From Ruegeria sp. THAF57 (GTDB lineage: Bacteria; Pseudomonadota; Alphaproteobacteria; Rhodobacterales; Rhodobacteraceae), in the NCBI RefSeq assembly GCF_903914075.1, contig NZ_CAIWNQ010000002.1:1-64000 (forward strand): a stretch of 64,000 bases of DNA. The letters are read 5' to 3'. Shown here piece after piece: positions 9,076 through 18,147 of the stretch. Numbering within the stretch: position 1 is the first letter of the stretch; every line of letters starts with the position of its first letter. The notes below the pieces were generated by a model, which worked only from the letters and a program-made list of their open reading frames with translations, had not been told where the DNA came from and ran no database searches. The position numbers and the translations under genes were made by a program.

Positions 9076-9960
9076 ATGTTCGAAAAAGAAAAATCAACGG
9101 CCTCTGCCTGGTTCCGACACCTGCGTGATGACATCGTCGCGGCGTTTGAGGCGCTGGAAGACAGCCACGACATCGGCCCGTTCTCGGACGCGGAACCGGG
9201 GCGGTTTGAGGTCAAGGAAACGAAACGCCAGGCTGACGACGGTACGGATGCAGGTGGTGGCTTGATGTCCGTCATGCGCGGAGGCCGTGTATTTGAAAAG
9301 GTCGGCGTCAACATCTCGACCGTTTACGGCACACTGGGTGAACGCGCACAACAGGCCATGGCCGCCCGCAAAGGCATTCCCGGCATGACGGAAGACCCGC
9401 GTTTCTGGGCTTCGGGCATCTCATTGGTCGCGCATATGCAGAACCCGCATGTGCCGGCGGTCCACATGAACACACGTATGTTCTGGACACCACATGCGTG
9501 GTGGTTCGGCGGTGGGTCCGACCTGAACCCCTGCATCGAGTATGATGAAGACACGGCCCATTTTCACGCCACCCAAAAGGCCCATCTGGACCCGCATGGG
9601 CCGGGGCACTATCCGCGGTTGAAAGACTGGGCTGATGAGTATTTCTATATCCCGCACCGCAAACGCGCCCGTGGCGTCGGCGGCATCTTCATGGACGACT
9701 ACTGCACCGGCGACTGGTCATCGGATTTCTCGCTGACGCAAGATATCGGCAAGGCGTTCCTCCCTGCCTTCGTGCCACTGGTCGAAAAGCGCCGGGTTCA
9801 GGATTTTGATGCGGCAGACAAGGACACCCAGCTTGTGCACCGTGGCCTCTATGCAGAGTACAACCTTGTTTATGATCGTGGGACCAAGTTCGGGCTGGAA
9901 ACCGGCCATGATCCCGATGCCGTTCTCATGAGCTTGCCGCCACTGGCAAAATGGGTCTGA
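9076..9960 (+). CDS. hemF: Oxygen-dependent coproporphyrinogen III oxidase
   Basis: HemF oxidatively decarboxylates coproporphyrinogen III to protoporphyrinogen IX with O2, a late step in haem and (bacterio)chlorophyll synthesis, in the cytosol. The 294-aa protein is full length and carries the family motifs GVNISTVYG, HMNTRMFWT, WWFGGGSDLNP and HRKRARGVGGIFMDDY. The conserved Asp of the GGGSDLNP loop is present. It lies 4 bp after the SDR gene and converges on a secreted-protein gene whose stop is only 7 bp away. Confidence 0.97.
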   Translation: MFEKEKSTASAWFRHLRDDIVAAFEALEDSHDIGPFSDAEPGRFEVKETKRQADDGTDAGGGLMSVMRGGRVFEKVGVNISTVYGTLGERAQQAMAARKGIPGMTEDPRFWASGISLVAHMQNPHVPAVHMNTRMFWTPHAWWFGGGSDLNPCIEYDEDTAHFHATQKAHLDPHGPGHYPRLKDWADEYFYIPHRKRARGVGGIFMDDYCTGDWSSDFSLTQDIGKAFLPAFVPLVEKRRVQDFDAADKDTQLVHRGLYAEYNLVYDRGTKFGLETGHDPDAVLMSLPPLAKWV

Positions 9961-9967
9961 TTAGCGG

Positions 9968-10375
9968 TCAGAATCCGAAGTCCATGAAATTGTCATAGCA
10001 ATACCCCTGCGCGGATCCGGCGGACATGTTTTCACCGACGCGCTTGACGGTAACCGAATACCCCGGAGTGGTATCGACCCCGTCGGGCGGCGTCAGCGAA
10101 AATTGCACGGTCCGCGTCTGTTTCTCGTAGGCCCGGGTGATATAGATACGCTGAGATGCCTTGGTTCTGAGGGTGCGAATGGCAAAGTCGCCAATACCGC
10201 ACCAATACGCAACCGGCGCCGAGGAACCGGTAGTGGAAACCTGATAAATACCGTTCTTCAGGGGTGTAACCGTGGTTCTGAATGCCGGATACGCACCGAT
10301 CCCGAACCCGACCGCCTGCGCGAGTCCCGGAAGGGCGATCAACAAAGCCAAAAATGGCAGCTTCCAATTTCGCAT
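9968..10375 (-). CDS. Small secreted protein of unknown function
   Basis: Not recognised. From ATG 10375 the product is 135 aa, beginning MRNWKLPFLALLIALPGLAQA, a clear Sec signal peptide with AQA cleavage site. An upstream in-frame ATG at 10447 would add 24 hydrophobic residues and is less likely. The mature part has two cysteines (YWCGIGDF and QGYCYDNF) that could form a disulfide. It is convergent with hemF and probably periplasmic. Confidence 0.7.
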   Translation of the reverse strand: MRNWKLPFLALLIALPGLAQAVGFGIGAYPAFRTTVTPLKNGIYQVSTTGSSAPVAYWCGIGDFAIRTLRTKASQRIYITRAYEKQTRTVQFSLTPPDGVDTTPGYSVTVKRVGENMSAGSAQGYCYDNFMDFGF

Positions 10376-10468
10376 ACCTAAAATCCCGTGAAAAAACCTG
10401 ACCAGAACCATAGCAAACAAAGAGACCGAGTAAAGAATCCCGATCACAACACATGAAGGGCCGGTGGC

Positions 10469-11566
10469 CTAATAGTTGCCCAGACGCCCACCTACATCCT
10501 GCGGGGCCAGCGCGACAGTTTTGATCACCGCATAACAAACCCGACCGGGCTCCAGCCCCAAGGATGCGACCGAGCGGCGGGTAATCCTTGCCAGAACCGA
10601 CCCAGCCTTGGTTTTTATGGAAACAATTGCGCCTGGCCCCTCACCTGCCCGGATCGTCTCAACCGTACCTTCAAGCATGTTCAAAGCAGAAAGCCCCTCG
10701 GGGCGTTTGCTGGACAGGATGACCTCTTGGGCCGGGATGCGGATGCGCAGACTGGCTCCGATCTGATGGGGGATACGCGGCAGAAACAGACTGGTGCCAC
10801 CTGCATCCAGTTCGGTCAGCCCGTCTTCATGGTGCTTGGCCACGCGGACCTGCAGCACCGCACCGACGGCTCTGACACCTGCTGGTGCTACCGACGGGTC
10901 GGCCAACACCTCGGACGCGGGACCATGGCGCACAGCTTTGCCGTCTTGCAAAGCCACCACCGAAGTAGCGAGACGCGCAACCTCGGCCGCCGAATGTGTG
11001 ACATAAAGGATCGGTACGGACACTTCATCGCGAAGCCGCTCGAAATACGGAAGAATTTCAGACTTGCGCGCATCGTCCAGCGCGGCCAAAGGCTCATCTG
11101 CCAGGATCAGACGCGGGCTGGCCAGCAATGCGCGGCCAATCGCAATACGTTGCTTTTCACCACCCGAAAGACCCGCTGGTCTGCGATCCAGAAGATGCCC
11201 GACCCCCAGCATTTCGATTACCTTTTCCGGGCTTTCCCTGCGGGCCCTTCTGGGTGCAAACCATCGCCCGAAGAATAGGTTCTGACGGACTGTGAGATGC
11301 GGAAACAGACGCCCCTCCTGAAAGATATAGCCAAGTCGTCGTTTATGCGGGGGTAGCCACAGGCCATGGTCGGTGTCGAACAACTCCCAATCATCAATGG
11401 CGACACGACCTGCCGACGGGCGCAGCAAACCCGCGACCGCATTTACGACCGTGGTTTTACCCGCCCCGGAGCGCCCGAATAGCACCGTCACCCCGGGCGG
11501 GGCCTCAAAATTGATGTCCAGACTGATGTCCGGCAGGTCGTGTTGCAGACGTACAGAAAGGCTCAT
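10469..11566 (-). CDS. modC: Molybdate ABC transporter ATP-binding protein ModC
   Basis: ATPase of the high-affinity molybdate importer. The 365-aa protein has Walker A GRSGAGKTT (about residues 32-40), signature LSGGEKQR, Walker B LILADEPLAALD and the H-loop YVTHS, then a C-terminal mop/TOBE-like domain (about residues 290-355) that in ModC binds molybdate. The start ATG overlaps the modB stop by 4 bp (ATGA). Gene order modA-modB-modC on the minus strand is the standard operon. The transporter would supply molybdenum for enzymes such as the molybdopterin oxidoreductase encoded at 15.5-17.6 kb. Confidence 0.95.
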   Translation of the reverse strand: MSLSVRLQHDLPDISLDINFEAPPGVTVLFGRSGAGKTTVVNAVAGLLRPSAGRVAIDDWELFDTDHGLWLPPHKRRLGYIFQEGRLFPHLTVRQNLFFGRWFAPRRARRESPEKVIEMLGVGHLLDRRPAGLSGGEKQRIAIGRALLASPRLILADEPLAALDDARKSEILPYFERLRDEVSVPILYVTHSAAEVARLATSVVALQDGKAVRHGPASEVLADPSVAPAGVRAVGAVLQVRVAKHHEDGLTELDAGGTSLFLPRIPHQIGASLRIRIPAQEVILSSKRPEGLSALNMLEGTVETIRAGEGPGAIVSIKTKAGSVLARITRRSVASLGLEPGRVCYAVIKTVALAPQDVGGRLGNY

Positions 11567-12255
11567 GATCCGGCCACCCGTGAAGCGACCCGACGTCCTA
11601 TGAACTCTGACAACAGCAAAGCGCCCATCGCGATCACGATCGAGATCACGACCAACCTTGTCGCGGCAGCCTCTCCCCCCGGCACTTGCAGGAATGCGTA
11701 AACGGCCGAGGGCAGGGTCTGGGTCTGACCCGGAATGTTCGAGACGAACGTGATGGTCGCCCCGAATTCCCCCATCGCTTTGGCAAAGGCCAGTATCGCC
11801 CCGGCGATCACGCCCGGCAGGATCATTGGCAACGTTACCGTTGCAAAAACCAGCGGGCGCGACGCTCCCAGTGTAGCCCCTGCCTGTTCAAGTTTGGGGT
11901 CCACAGCCTCGATCGACAGCCGGATCGCCCGAACCATTAACGGAAACGCCATGATCCCAGCGGCCAGCGCCGCTCCGGTCCAGCGAAAGGCCACAACGAT
12001 ACCGAATTCCGCCAACAGCCTGCCCAAAGGCCCCTGAATGCCAAATGTAATGAGCAACAGGTACCCTGTGACAACCGGCGGCAAGATCAAAGGCAAATGC
12101 ACCAGCCCGTTCAGAACCTGCCGACCGGGAAACCGCCAGCGTGCCAAGGCATAGGCAACAAAGATGCCAATAGGCAGCGTGACCAACGTGGCCCAGAAAG
12201 ACACACGCAAGGATAGCTTCAGCGCCTCAAGCTCTTCCGGCCCCAACCATCCCAT
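11563..12255 (-). CDS. modB: Molybdate ABC transporter permease ModB
   Basis: Inner-membrane permease of the molybdate transporter, 230 aa with about five to six hydrophobic segments. The cytoplasmic coupling motif is visible as ATLGASRPLVFATVTLPMI, the EAA-loop equivalent that docks on ModC. Its length matches ModB. It starts 3 bp after the modA stop and overlaps modC by 4 bp, so translation of the three genes is likely coupled. Confidence 0.95.
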   Translation of the reverse strand: MGWLGPEELEALKLSLRVSFWATLVTLPIGIFVAYALARWRFPGRQVLNGLVHLPLILPPVVTGYLLLITFGIQGPLGRLLAEFGIVVAFRWTGAALAAGIMAFPLMVRAIRLSIEAVDPKLEQAGATLGASRPLVFATVTLPMILPGVIAGAILAFAKAMGEFGATITFVSNIPGQTQTLPSAVYAFLQVPGGEAAATRLVVISIVIAMGALLLSEFIGRRVASRVAGS

Positions 12256-12258
12256 GCG

Positions 12259-13038
12259 TTATCCACCCGGCAGGGCAAACCCCTGCTCTGCAAACACAAC
12301 GCGCGCCGCTTCCGAGTTGAGATGGGCAAGAAAAGCTTTGGCCCCGGCGGACGCTGGCACAGTCGCAGCAGCGGGGTAAATGATCGGCGGATGCAGGTCC
12401 GGTGAAAAGGTCGCAACAACTTGGACACGATCTTCGACCGCGGCGTCGGACCGATATACAATTCCCAAAGGCGCCGCCCCGGTTGCAACCAGCGCAAGCG
12501 CGGCTCGGACATTGTCTGTTTGGGCGACCTGATTTTGAACGCGGCTCCATTGACCCAGGCTTTGCAGAGCCGCTTTACCATAGATCCCAGCGGGCACAGC
12601 GTCCACCAAAGCCATAGCCAGATGCCCCCCATCCAGTGCAGCTTGCAGATCGACATCCGGCCTCATTTCGCCGATTGTGATTGCGTCACCACCAGCAATC
12701 AGGACAAGCCCGTTCCCCAAAAGATCGACGCGAGAAGCTTCATCTATCAATCCCTGTTCCTGCAGGACATCCATCCAGTCCGCGTTGGCGGAAATGAATA
12801 AATCCGCGGGGGCGCCAAGCTGTATCTGCCGGGCCAAAACGGACGATGCTGCGTACGAGATTGTGACCTCCTGTCCGGATTGCTGTTCAAACGCGGGCGC
12901 GATCTCATCCAGCGCGGTTTTGAGGCTGGCGGCGGCAAATACCAATACGCCTTCCGCATCCGCCCGCAGCGGACCCTGCAGCGACCCCACCAGAACAAGG
13001 GCCGCAATCAATACGCTGCGGGCACGTAACAGGAGCAT
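12259..13038 (-). CDS. modA: Molybdate-binding periplasmic protein ModA
   Basis: Periplasmic receptor of the molybdate transporter, 259 aa. An N-terminal signal peptide (residues 1-28 approximately) precedes the family motif VFAAASLKTALDEI, with the Ser that contacts the oxyanion, then SYAASSVLARQIQLGAPADL and FISANADWMD, all typical of ModA. First gene of modABC. The upstream region (13039-13262) is shared with a divergent aminotransferase gene and should hold the promoter; no ModE-type operator could be identified by eye. Confidence 0.95.
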   Translation of the reverse strand: MLLLRARSVLIAALVLVGSLQGPLRADAEGVLVFAAASLKTALDEIAPAFEQQSGQEVTISYAASSVLARQIQLGAPADLFISANADWMDVLQEQGLIDEASRVDLLGNGLVLIAGGDAITIGEMRPDVDLQAALDGGHLAMALVDAVPAGIYGKAALQSLGQWSRVQNQVAQTDNVRAALALVATGAAPLGIVYRSDAAVEDRVQVVATFSPDLHPPIIYPAAATVPASAGAKAFLAHLNSEAARVVFAEQGFALPGG

Positions 13039-13262
13039 ATCCTTTTCGTTGGCATCGTTTCAGTCCCTTCGGGGATATCTGAGGCAACCGGGGGCACGCA
13101 AGCGCCTTTGCGGAACGTAGTCGCATATCAGGCAGATAATGAAAGAAAAATGCACGGCATCACCATTTCCGTCAGTTGGATTGCGACCAATGTCGCAAAC
13201 GATATTGATCCAGACCCTTCACGGATGGATGCTGCAATCAACTCAGGAACAGGACGTCCACC

Positions 13263-14516
13263 ATGCTGCACACTTCACCCGGTCTGATCGACGCCATTCG
13301 TTCACGCTTTGCCCATGTCGATGCCTGTCCCTTTCAGGGCCCCCGCATCTTTTTCGAGAACGCAGGCGGGGCGCTTACGCTGAACTCGGTCGTTGAAACC
13401 TCGGCCAAGTTCGCCGCAATCCCTGACAATCAGGGACGGGACAACATTGCAAGCCATGCGCTTGTGGACATCATCAACACCGCCAAAGCCGATTTGTCTG
13501 TGTTCATGAATGCCGCGACAGGGCAGTTCTTTGTCGGCGAAAGCGGAACCGAGCTGTTGTTCCGAATGATCCGAACGGCCTGTGTCAACGCGCCCAAGGG
13601 CAGCAAAGTGATCGGCAGCTCGATCGAACACCCCGCAAGCCGTAGCGCCGCACACCGCTGGGCCGAGATTGCGGGGTTGCACTACGTCAATGTGCAGCAT
13701 GATGGCGAAACGGGTTTGGTCACAGCCGATGATTACCGCGCAGCCATGACGCCGGATGTCAACGTCGCAACGATCGTTCATGCGTCGCCGGTTACAGGCA
13801 TGGGCATGGACGTGGCGGCCATCGCGCGGGCGATACGTGACATCTCACCCGACTGTTTCATTATCGTTGATGGCATTCAACATGCCGCGCATGGGCAGTT
13901 GGATATCGACAGCTATGGCGTCGATGGCTATGCGATTTCGCCTTACAAGGTATTTTCACGCCACGGCTATGGAGTTGCCTGGATTTCAGACCGTCTGACC
14001 GCCCTGCCCCATGATCAATTGATCGACGCCCCATCAGAGGGGTGGGAGTTCGGCACCCGCGACACCGGGTCTTACGCAACGATGTCCGATGTTGTGGCCT
14101 ATTTTGATTGGCTGGGGGCTCAGGTCTCGGAGGAAACGGACCGGCGCGCCCGGATTGAGGCTGCGGGTCGCGCCATTCATGCCTATGAAACCCACCTGAC
14201 CGATGCGATGATCAACGGCACCGGCAACCTGCCCGGCCTGCGAGACATGGATCACATCACGATTCTGGCTGGTGCGGACAACCCTGCGCGGGAAGGGCTG
14301 GTCTCAATCGTTGTGCGCGACACGCCCTCTGCCCAAGTTGTGACGCGACTGAATCAGGAAGGTATCCGCACCCACATCCGAAAGGCCGACCATTATAGCG
14401 GCAATGTACTGACACCACTGGGCCTAAGCGACTGTATCCGCATCTCGCTTTGCCACTACAATACCGAACAGGAAGTGGCGCAGTTGCTAACCGTTTTGAA
14501 CGAGATGGCGGGCTGA
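13263..14516 (+). CDS. Cysteine desulfurase-like class V aminotransferase
   Basis: A 417-aa PLP-dependent fold-type I enzyme of the class V aminotransferase/NifS-like family. Family traits visible are FFENAGGALTLNSVV near the N-terminus, SSIEHPASRSAAH (conserved His stacking on PLP), IIVDGIQHAAHG (Asp-x-x-Gln-His) and SPYKVFSRHGYG, where the Lys should form the Schiff base. The flexible active-site Cys loop of true IscS/SufS desulfurases was not found, so the reaction (desulfurase, selenocysteine lyase or isomerase-like) is open. It is divergent from modA. Molybdenum-cofactor sulfuration is one conceivable role given the neighbours, but this is only contextual. Confidence 0.85.
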   Translation: MLHTSPGLIDAIRSRFAHVDACPFQGPRIFFENAGGALTLNSVVETSAKFAAIPDNQGRDNIASHALVDIINTAKADLSVFMNAATGQFFVGESGTELLFRMIRTACVNAPKGSKVIGSSIEHPASRSAAHRWAEIAGLHYVNVQHDGETGLVTADDYRAAMTPDVNVATIVHASPVTGMGMDVAAIARAIRDISPDCFIIVDGIQHAAHGQLDIDSYGVDGYAISPYKVFSRHGYGVAWISDRLTALPHDQLIDAPSEGWEFGTRDTGSYATMSDVVAYFDWLGAQVSEETDRRARIEAAGRAIHAYETHLTDAMINGTGNLPGLRDMDHITILAGADNPAREGLVSIVVRDTPSAQVVTRLNQEGIRTHIRKADHYSGNVLTPLGLSDCIRISLCHYNTEQEVAQLLTVLNEMAG

Positions 14517-14589
14517 TCTGAAATCTGAGAAAGAAATTATGCAAGACCCTCTTGCACCCGCGCGCTGGCTTGGCTACATGCACCGTCAC

Positions 14590-14665
<76 letters not shown>

Positions 14666-14788
14666 TCCTTTCCCCACGATGTATCAAGGTCTTACGCGAC
14701 TAGCACCTATTGCTGGACTGCGAATGAAACTGTGCCCGCTGCACCTCCGCTGCACTTAAACGGAAAAGGTGTCTCCGACACAGGAGAC

Positions 14789-14956
14789 ATGGCCATGCCA
14801 ACAATCGTAAAAAGGCCTAGCGGAAAGTGGCAGGCGACAGTGCGCAAGGACGGACAATCCCGATCCAAGTCTTTTCTGAAGCGTGCTGAAGCGACGAAGT
14901 GGGCGCGAGAGACCGAGTTGAGCGCGGACAGAGGATTGCTGACACCTATGCGCTGA
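14789..14956 (+). pseudogene. Truncated tyrosine-recombinase integrase, N-terminal fragment
   Basis: Only 55 codons remain. The product, beginning MAMPTIVKRPSGKWQATVR, matches the arm-type DNA-binding N-terminus of phage integrases (a short beta-sheet region followed by KSFLKRAEATKWARETE, the usual KAEAxxWAxxxE helix). It stops at 14954-14956, and no core-binding or catalytic domain follows. Its position just downstream of the tRNA-Val 3' end is where an element integrated at that tRNA would carry its integrase. ATG 14789 lies very close to an AGGAG sequence, so ATG 14795 is an alternative start. Confidence 0.75.
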
Positions 14957-15124
14957 CCCAACTGGTGCAGTGGCTATTCCGATCCGCAATCTGCATGCGG
15001 CACCTAGCAACACCGAGTGGCGTGAAATAGCCCGTGTACTTTGCCATGTAGGACTAAAAGCCTGACGACGAACACTATAGAAAAAGATGCATATTGTGGT
15101 CCAACAGTCTTCTCTGCTGTCGGA

Positions 15125-15496
15125 TCAATCACCCGAAAAATTCGGCGCGAAAAACACCATCAAAACAATCTCATCCGGTCCTTCGAAGGTATGCTTGGCG
15201 TGCGCTGGCACATATACCAGGTCCCCCTGATTGAGTTCGATCGCCTTCGTGGTTCCATTTTCTTCGTTGACGATCAACTTACGCGAGCCTGAAAACACAT
15301 AGTAGAGTTCATCTTCCAGATGCGGAGTCTGATCATCAACCTCGCCCGCAGCCAAGCGATAGATGTGAAAACTCATGTGCTTGTTGCTAGGCGTTCCAGG
15401 TGCTGCAGCGTAAGTGCCGATTAACGTTTCCAGCACCTCGGTGCGTTTCACTATATCTGGAATGTGCCACTTTTGACCTGCTTCCGGCTCGGACAT
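15125..15496 (-). CDS. Cupin-domain protein
   Basis: A 123-aa single-domain cupin (cupin_2 type). The first cupin motif appears as TPHLEDELYYVFSGSRKLIV and the second as GDLVYVPAHAKHTFEG, giving His/Glu/His metal-ligand candidates within a small beta-barrel. Function unknown; small cupins include isomerases, dioxygenases and sensors. A strong AAGGAGAA ribosome site precedes the ATG. It lies 33 bp downstream of the molybdopterin oxidoreductase on the same strand, so it is probably its operon partner. Confidence 0.85.
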   Translation of the reverse strand: MSEPEAGQKWHIPDIVKRTEVLETLIGTYAAAPGTPSNKHMSFHIYRLAAGEVDDQTPHLEDELYYVFSGSRKLIVNEENGTTKAIELNQGDLVYVPAHAKHTFEGPDEIVLMVFFAPNFSGD

Positions 15497-15529
15497 ACGT
15501 TCTCCTTGGTTTGATGAAAAGCTGCGCGA

Positions 15530-17569
15530 TCACGCCTTGCGCAACTTTACTTCGGTCCCGTGAACTGATGAGCTTTCGCCCATGTCGGATTTGCGAGGAA
15601 GGTGAAGAAAGTTCACGTTGACGTTAGAGGGCTCAAGGCTGGGCCAACGGCTTTTATGCGTCAGAAGCGTTCCTTGGGGCACGTCGTCTTCCACTTTGGC
15701 GACAAATGGCACCTCACCGATCGAGTTGAACAGCACCACTCCTTCGCCGTCAACCACACCTAGAGCCCTGGCGTCGTCCGGGTGAATGGTCACATGCGCA
15801 TCCCCCATCATATTGCGTATTCTGGTATCGTTGCCATAGCTGGAGTTCATCAGGTGTTTCTCAGCAGGGGACAGTAGGCGGAAAAACCCGTCTGCAGGCG
15901 CGGGGTCGGACTCAGGCTGCGGCGTTCGAGGCAAGCCGTCTTCTGCCGCACGCGCGCTCGAGATTTCGATCTTGCCACTCGGTGTAGCGAATTTTCCATC
16001 GCTCCAGAGATCAAGTGGCTCTTCGCTGATGTAACTCCACCCTTTTGCCTTCAGGCCTTCCCAATCGAGGCCGATGTCACAATCCCGCAGCATCTCATCA
16101 ATTATCGATTGATCGTCTTGGTAAAGCTCCTCGCCTTGTAATCCCATTTCCTTGGCGAGTCGTCGGAAGATTTCTTGGTTCGGCAACGCTTCACCCATGG
16201 GCTCGGAAACTTTGACCTGCGGTCCGATTGTTAGATGGAAGTATGAAGCCGTCAGATCGTCAAATTCAAGAAAACTGGCCGCTGGTAACACGATGTCGGC
16301 ATATTTTGCAGTGTCTGTCAGAAAGCAATCCGCCACCACAGTGAAAAGGTCATCTCGCTCTAGAGCTTTTCGGAGCTCTGTCTGAGAAGGGTTAGAAGCC
16401 GCTGGGTTACAGTTCCAAACAAAATAAGCCTTGGCGGCCTCTGCATCGTTGAGAACTGACGGCAAGTCCATTTGGCTGACAGACCTCGAGCACCCATCAC
16501 GCACCTCGCTTAGCGCTTCGTAATCCGGGGACTTACCGCTCCGGATCGCAATGTCGAACGTCATGTTCAAATAGTAGGCACCTGCGCCGGGTTTTCCGAT
16601 ATTCCCCGAGATAGCTGCCAGCATGGCGCAAGAACGGAAAATGTTCCCGCCGCTTGGTTGACGTTGAAGCCCCTGCCCCAACCAAAGTACCGATGGCCCC
16701 CTACCGTAGGCTTTGGCCGCGTCTTCGATCAATGCGGCCGGTACACCGGTTTCCCGTTCTCCCCATTCGGGAGTGCAATTTGTAATGTCTTCCGCAACCT
16801 CGTCATAGCCAAGTACATGCGCCGAGATATACTCGTTATCCAATAGGCCGTCTCGCTGCAGAACATGTGCCATGGCGAATGCCAAAGCTGCGTCTGACCC
16901 TGGTCGCGGTTGTAGGTGCAAATCCGCGGCTATGGCCGTTTCGTGGCGTACCGGGTCAACCACGACAATCTTGGCGTCTGTTTCATTCAGCCAGTTTTTT
17001 CCAACATGAGGAGCGCTAGAAGATGGGTTGGCACCCCATATCAGAATACAGCTACTTTCCTTTGCCGTTCGTGGATCAAACCCGTTTGCTGAGTCTCCAA
17101 ACACGTAGGTCCATGCGGTGTGGCCAGCGGCATTACAAATCGTATCAGGATTAACTTCTGTCGCGCCCAGATGGCTAAAAAAACGGTTCGGAAAATCCAT
17201 CGCGACAAGCGAACAAGTTCCAGTGTAGTGCGTATTAAATATCTTTTCTGGGCCAAACTCATTGGAAATCGTGTTCAGGCGATCTCCAACTTCGGCCAGA
17301 GCTTCGTCCCAACTGATCCGGGCAAAACGCCCCTCTCCCTTGGAGCCAACTCGGCGCATTGGATAAAGCAACCGGGAATTTTCATCCAACCAAGCACCAT
17401 TGTACGCAACTGCGCATTTACCGCAAAGCCGACCGCGATTGTTTGGGTGGTCCGGGTTTCCAGCAACGCGGGATATTGCATTGCCACGCAAGACAACCGA
17501 GATACCGCAACCGTCGTAGCAATCACGGGGGCACGAAGTAAGTACGGTGGACTTGGAATTTTTGATCAT
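15530..17569 (-). CDS. Molybdopterin (bis-MGD) oxidoreductase, formate dehydrogenase/DMSO reductase superfamily
   Basis: A ~680-aa catalytic subunit of the Mo/W-bisMGD family. The N-terminus carries a [4Fe-4S] motif CPRDCYDGCG...CGKC (Cys spaced 3-3-27), followed by RISWDEALAEV. A likely metal-ligand loop is NPDTICNAAG, with Cys as candidate ligand, and the C-terminus has a molydopterin-dinucleotide-binding domain (HLMNSSYGNDTRIRN, VTIHPDDARALGV). There is no twin-arginine leader, so it is probably cytoplasmic. The substrate is unknown. GTG 17575 and ATG 17569 are alternative starts. Its codon use looks less GC-rich than the flanking core genes, and it sits beyond a tRNA-Val/integrase scar, suggesting acquisition by transfer. 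ModABC at 10.5-13 kb would supply its metal. Confidence 0.88.
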   Translation of the reverse strand: MIKNSKSTVLTSCPRDCYDGCGISVVLRGNAISRVAGNPDHPNNRGRLCGKCAVAYNGAWLDENSRLLYPMRRVGSKGEGRFARISWDEALAEVGDRLNTISNEFGPEKIFNTHYTGTCSLVAMDFPNRFFSHLGATEVNPDTICNAAGHTAWTYVFGDSANGFDPRTAKESSCILIWGANPSSSAPHVGKNWLNETDAKIVVVDPVRHETAIAADLHLQPRPGSDAALAFAMAHVLQRDGLLDNEYISAHVLGYDEVAEDITNCTPEWGERETGVPAALIEDAAKAYGRGPSVLWLGQGLQRQPSGGNIFRSCAMLAAISGNIGKPGAGAYYLNMTFDIAIRSGKSPDYEALSEVRDGCSRSVSQMDLPSVLNDAEAAKAYFVWNCNPAASNPSQTELRKALERDDLFTVVADCFLTDTAKYADIVLPAASFLEFDDLTASYFHLTIGPQVKVSEPMGEALPNQEIFRRLAKEMGLQGEELYQDDQSIIDEMLRDCDIGLDWEGLKAKGWSYISEEPLDLWSDGKFATPSGKIEISSARAAEDGLPRTPQPESDPAPADGFFRLLSPAEKHLMNSSYGNDTRIRNMMGDAHVTIHPDDARALGVVDGEGVVLFNSIGEVPFVAKVEDDVPQGTLLTHKSRWPSLEPSNVNVNFLHLPRKSDMGESSSVHGTEVKLRKA

Positions 17570-17575
17570 ATTCAC

Positions 17576-18147
17576 ACATTACTAACCAAAGTAACTTGGT
17601 CCACCTGAATTAGCGTCGATTAACCCAAGGTCATGCCAGAAAAATGTTCCCACCAGAGCAATAGCGGTTGAAACTGCAAGCTGAGTTGATTTTTCGAAGT
17701 TTTGAAGCGCCGCATAAGTTCAGCGATAGAATCTGACGTTGGCCAACAGTTTTGCTAGTGTCTAAACATATAGGTTCGGGGCACGATTGCCTTTATTAGG
17801 ATCGCCCCAACTGCTTGAATACGTTCCAAGGCGGAGATCGTGCAAAAGATTGGATTCATACCAGCCATGGAAGGCGATTGATTAAACATTGGCCAATGAA
17901 CTTGGTTCACGATGCCTTCGAAACGTCTGCGCTTTTCTATTTCTGGAAAATGAGACAACCAAATACCATCAACGCCTTGTTCGAGCTCGTTCACAAGCTC
18001 AGGCTCAATTGGTTTGCGTTCAAATAGGCGCTACAGGAACTGCGCTAGACCTGACAAATGGAAGACGACCTCGCCTTAGTGCCGCCTCTAGACGTTCCAA
18101 AAAATGCTACACAATCCAATTTTCAGCAGGCCTTCCATCAAAAAAAA
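17576..18147. other. Gene-poor stretch with a possible degenerate coding remnant
   Basis: No intact gene is evident. On the minus strand from about 18105 down to 17755, two overlapping frames read protein-like sequence (HFLERLEAALRRGR, then after a frame change FERKPIEPELVNEL and FEGIVNQVHWPMF) interrupted by stops, which may be the decayed C-terminal part of a protein I cannot name. A plus-strand open frame (17815-18027) overlaps it and is equally unrecognised. The DNA is AT-richer than its surroundings. Nothing else is seen. Confidence 0.3.
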
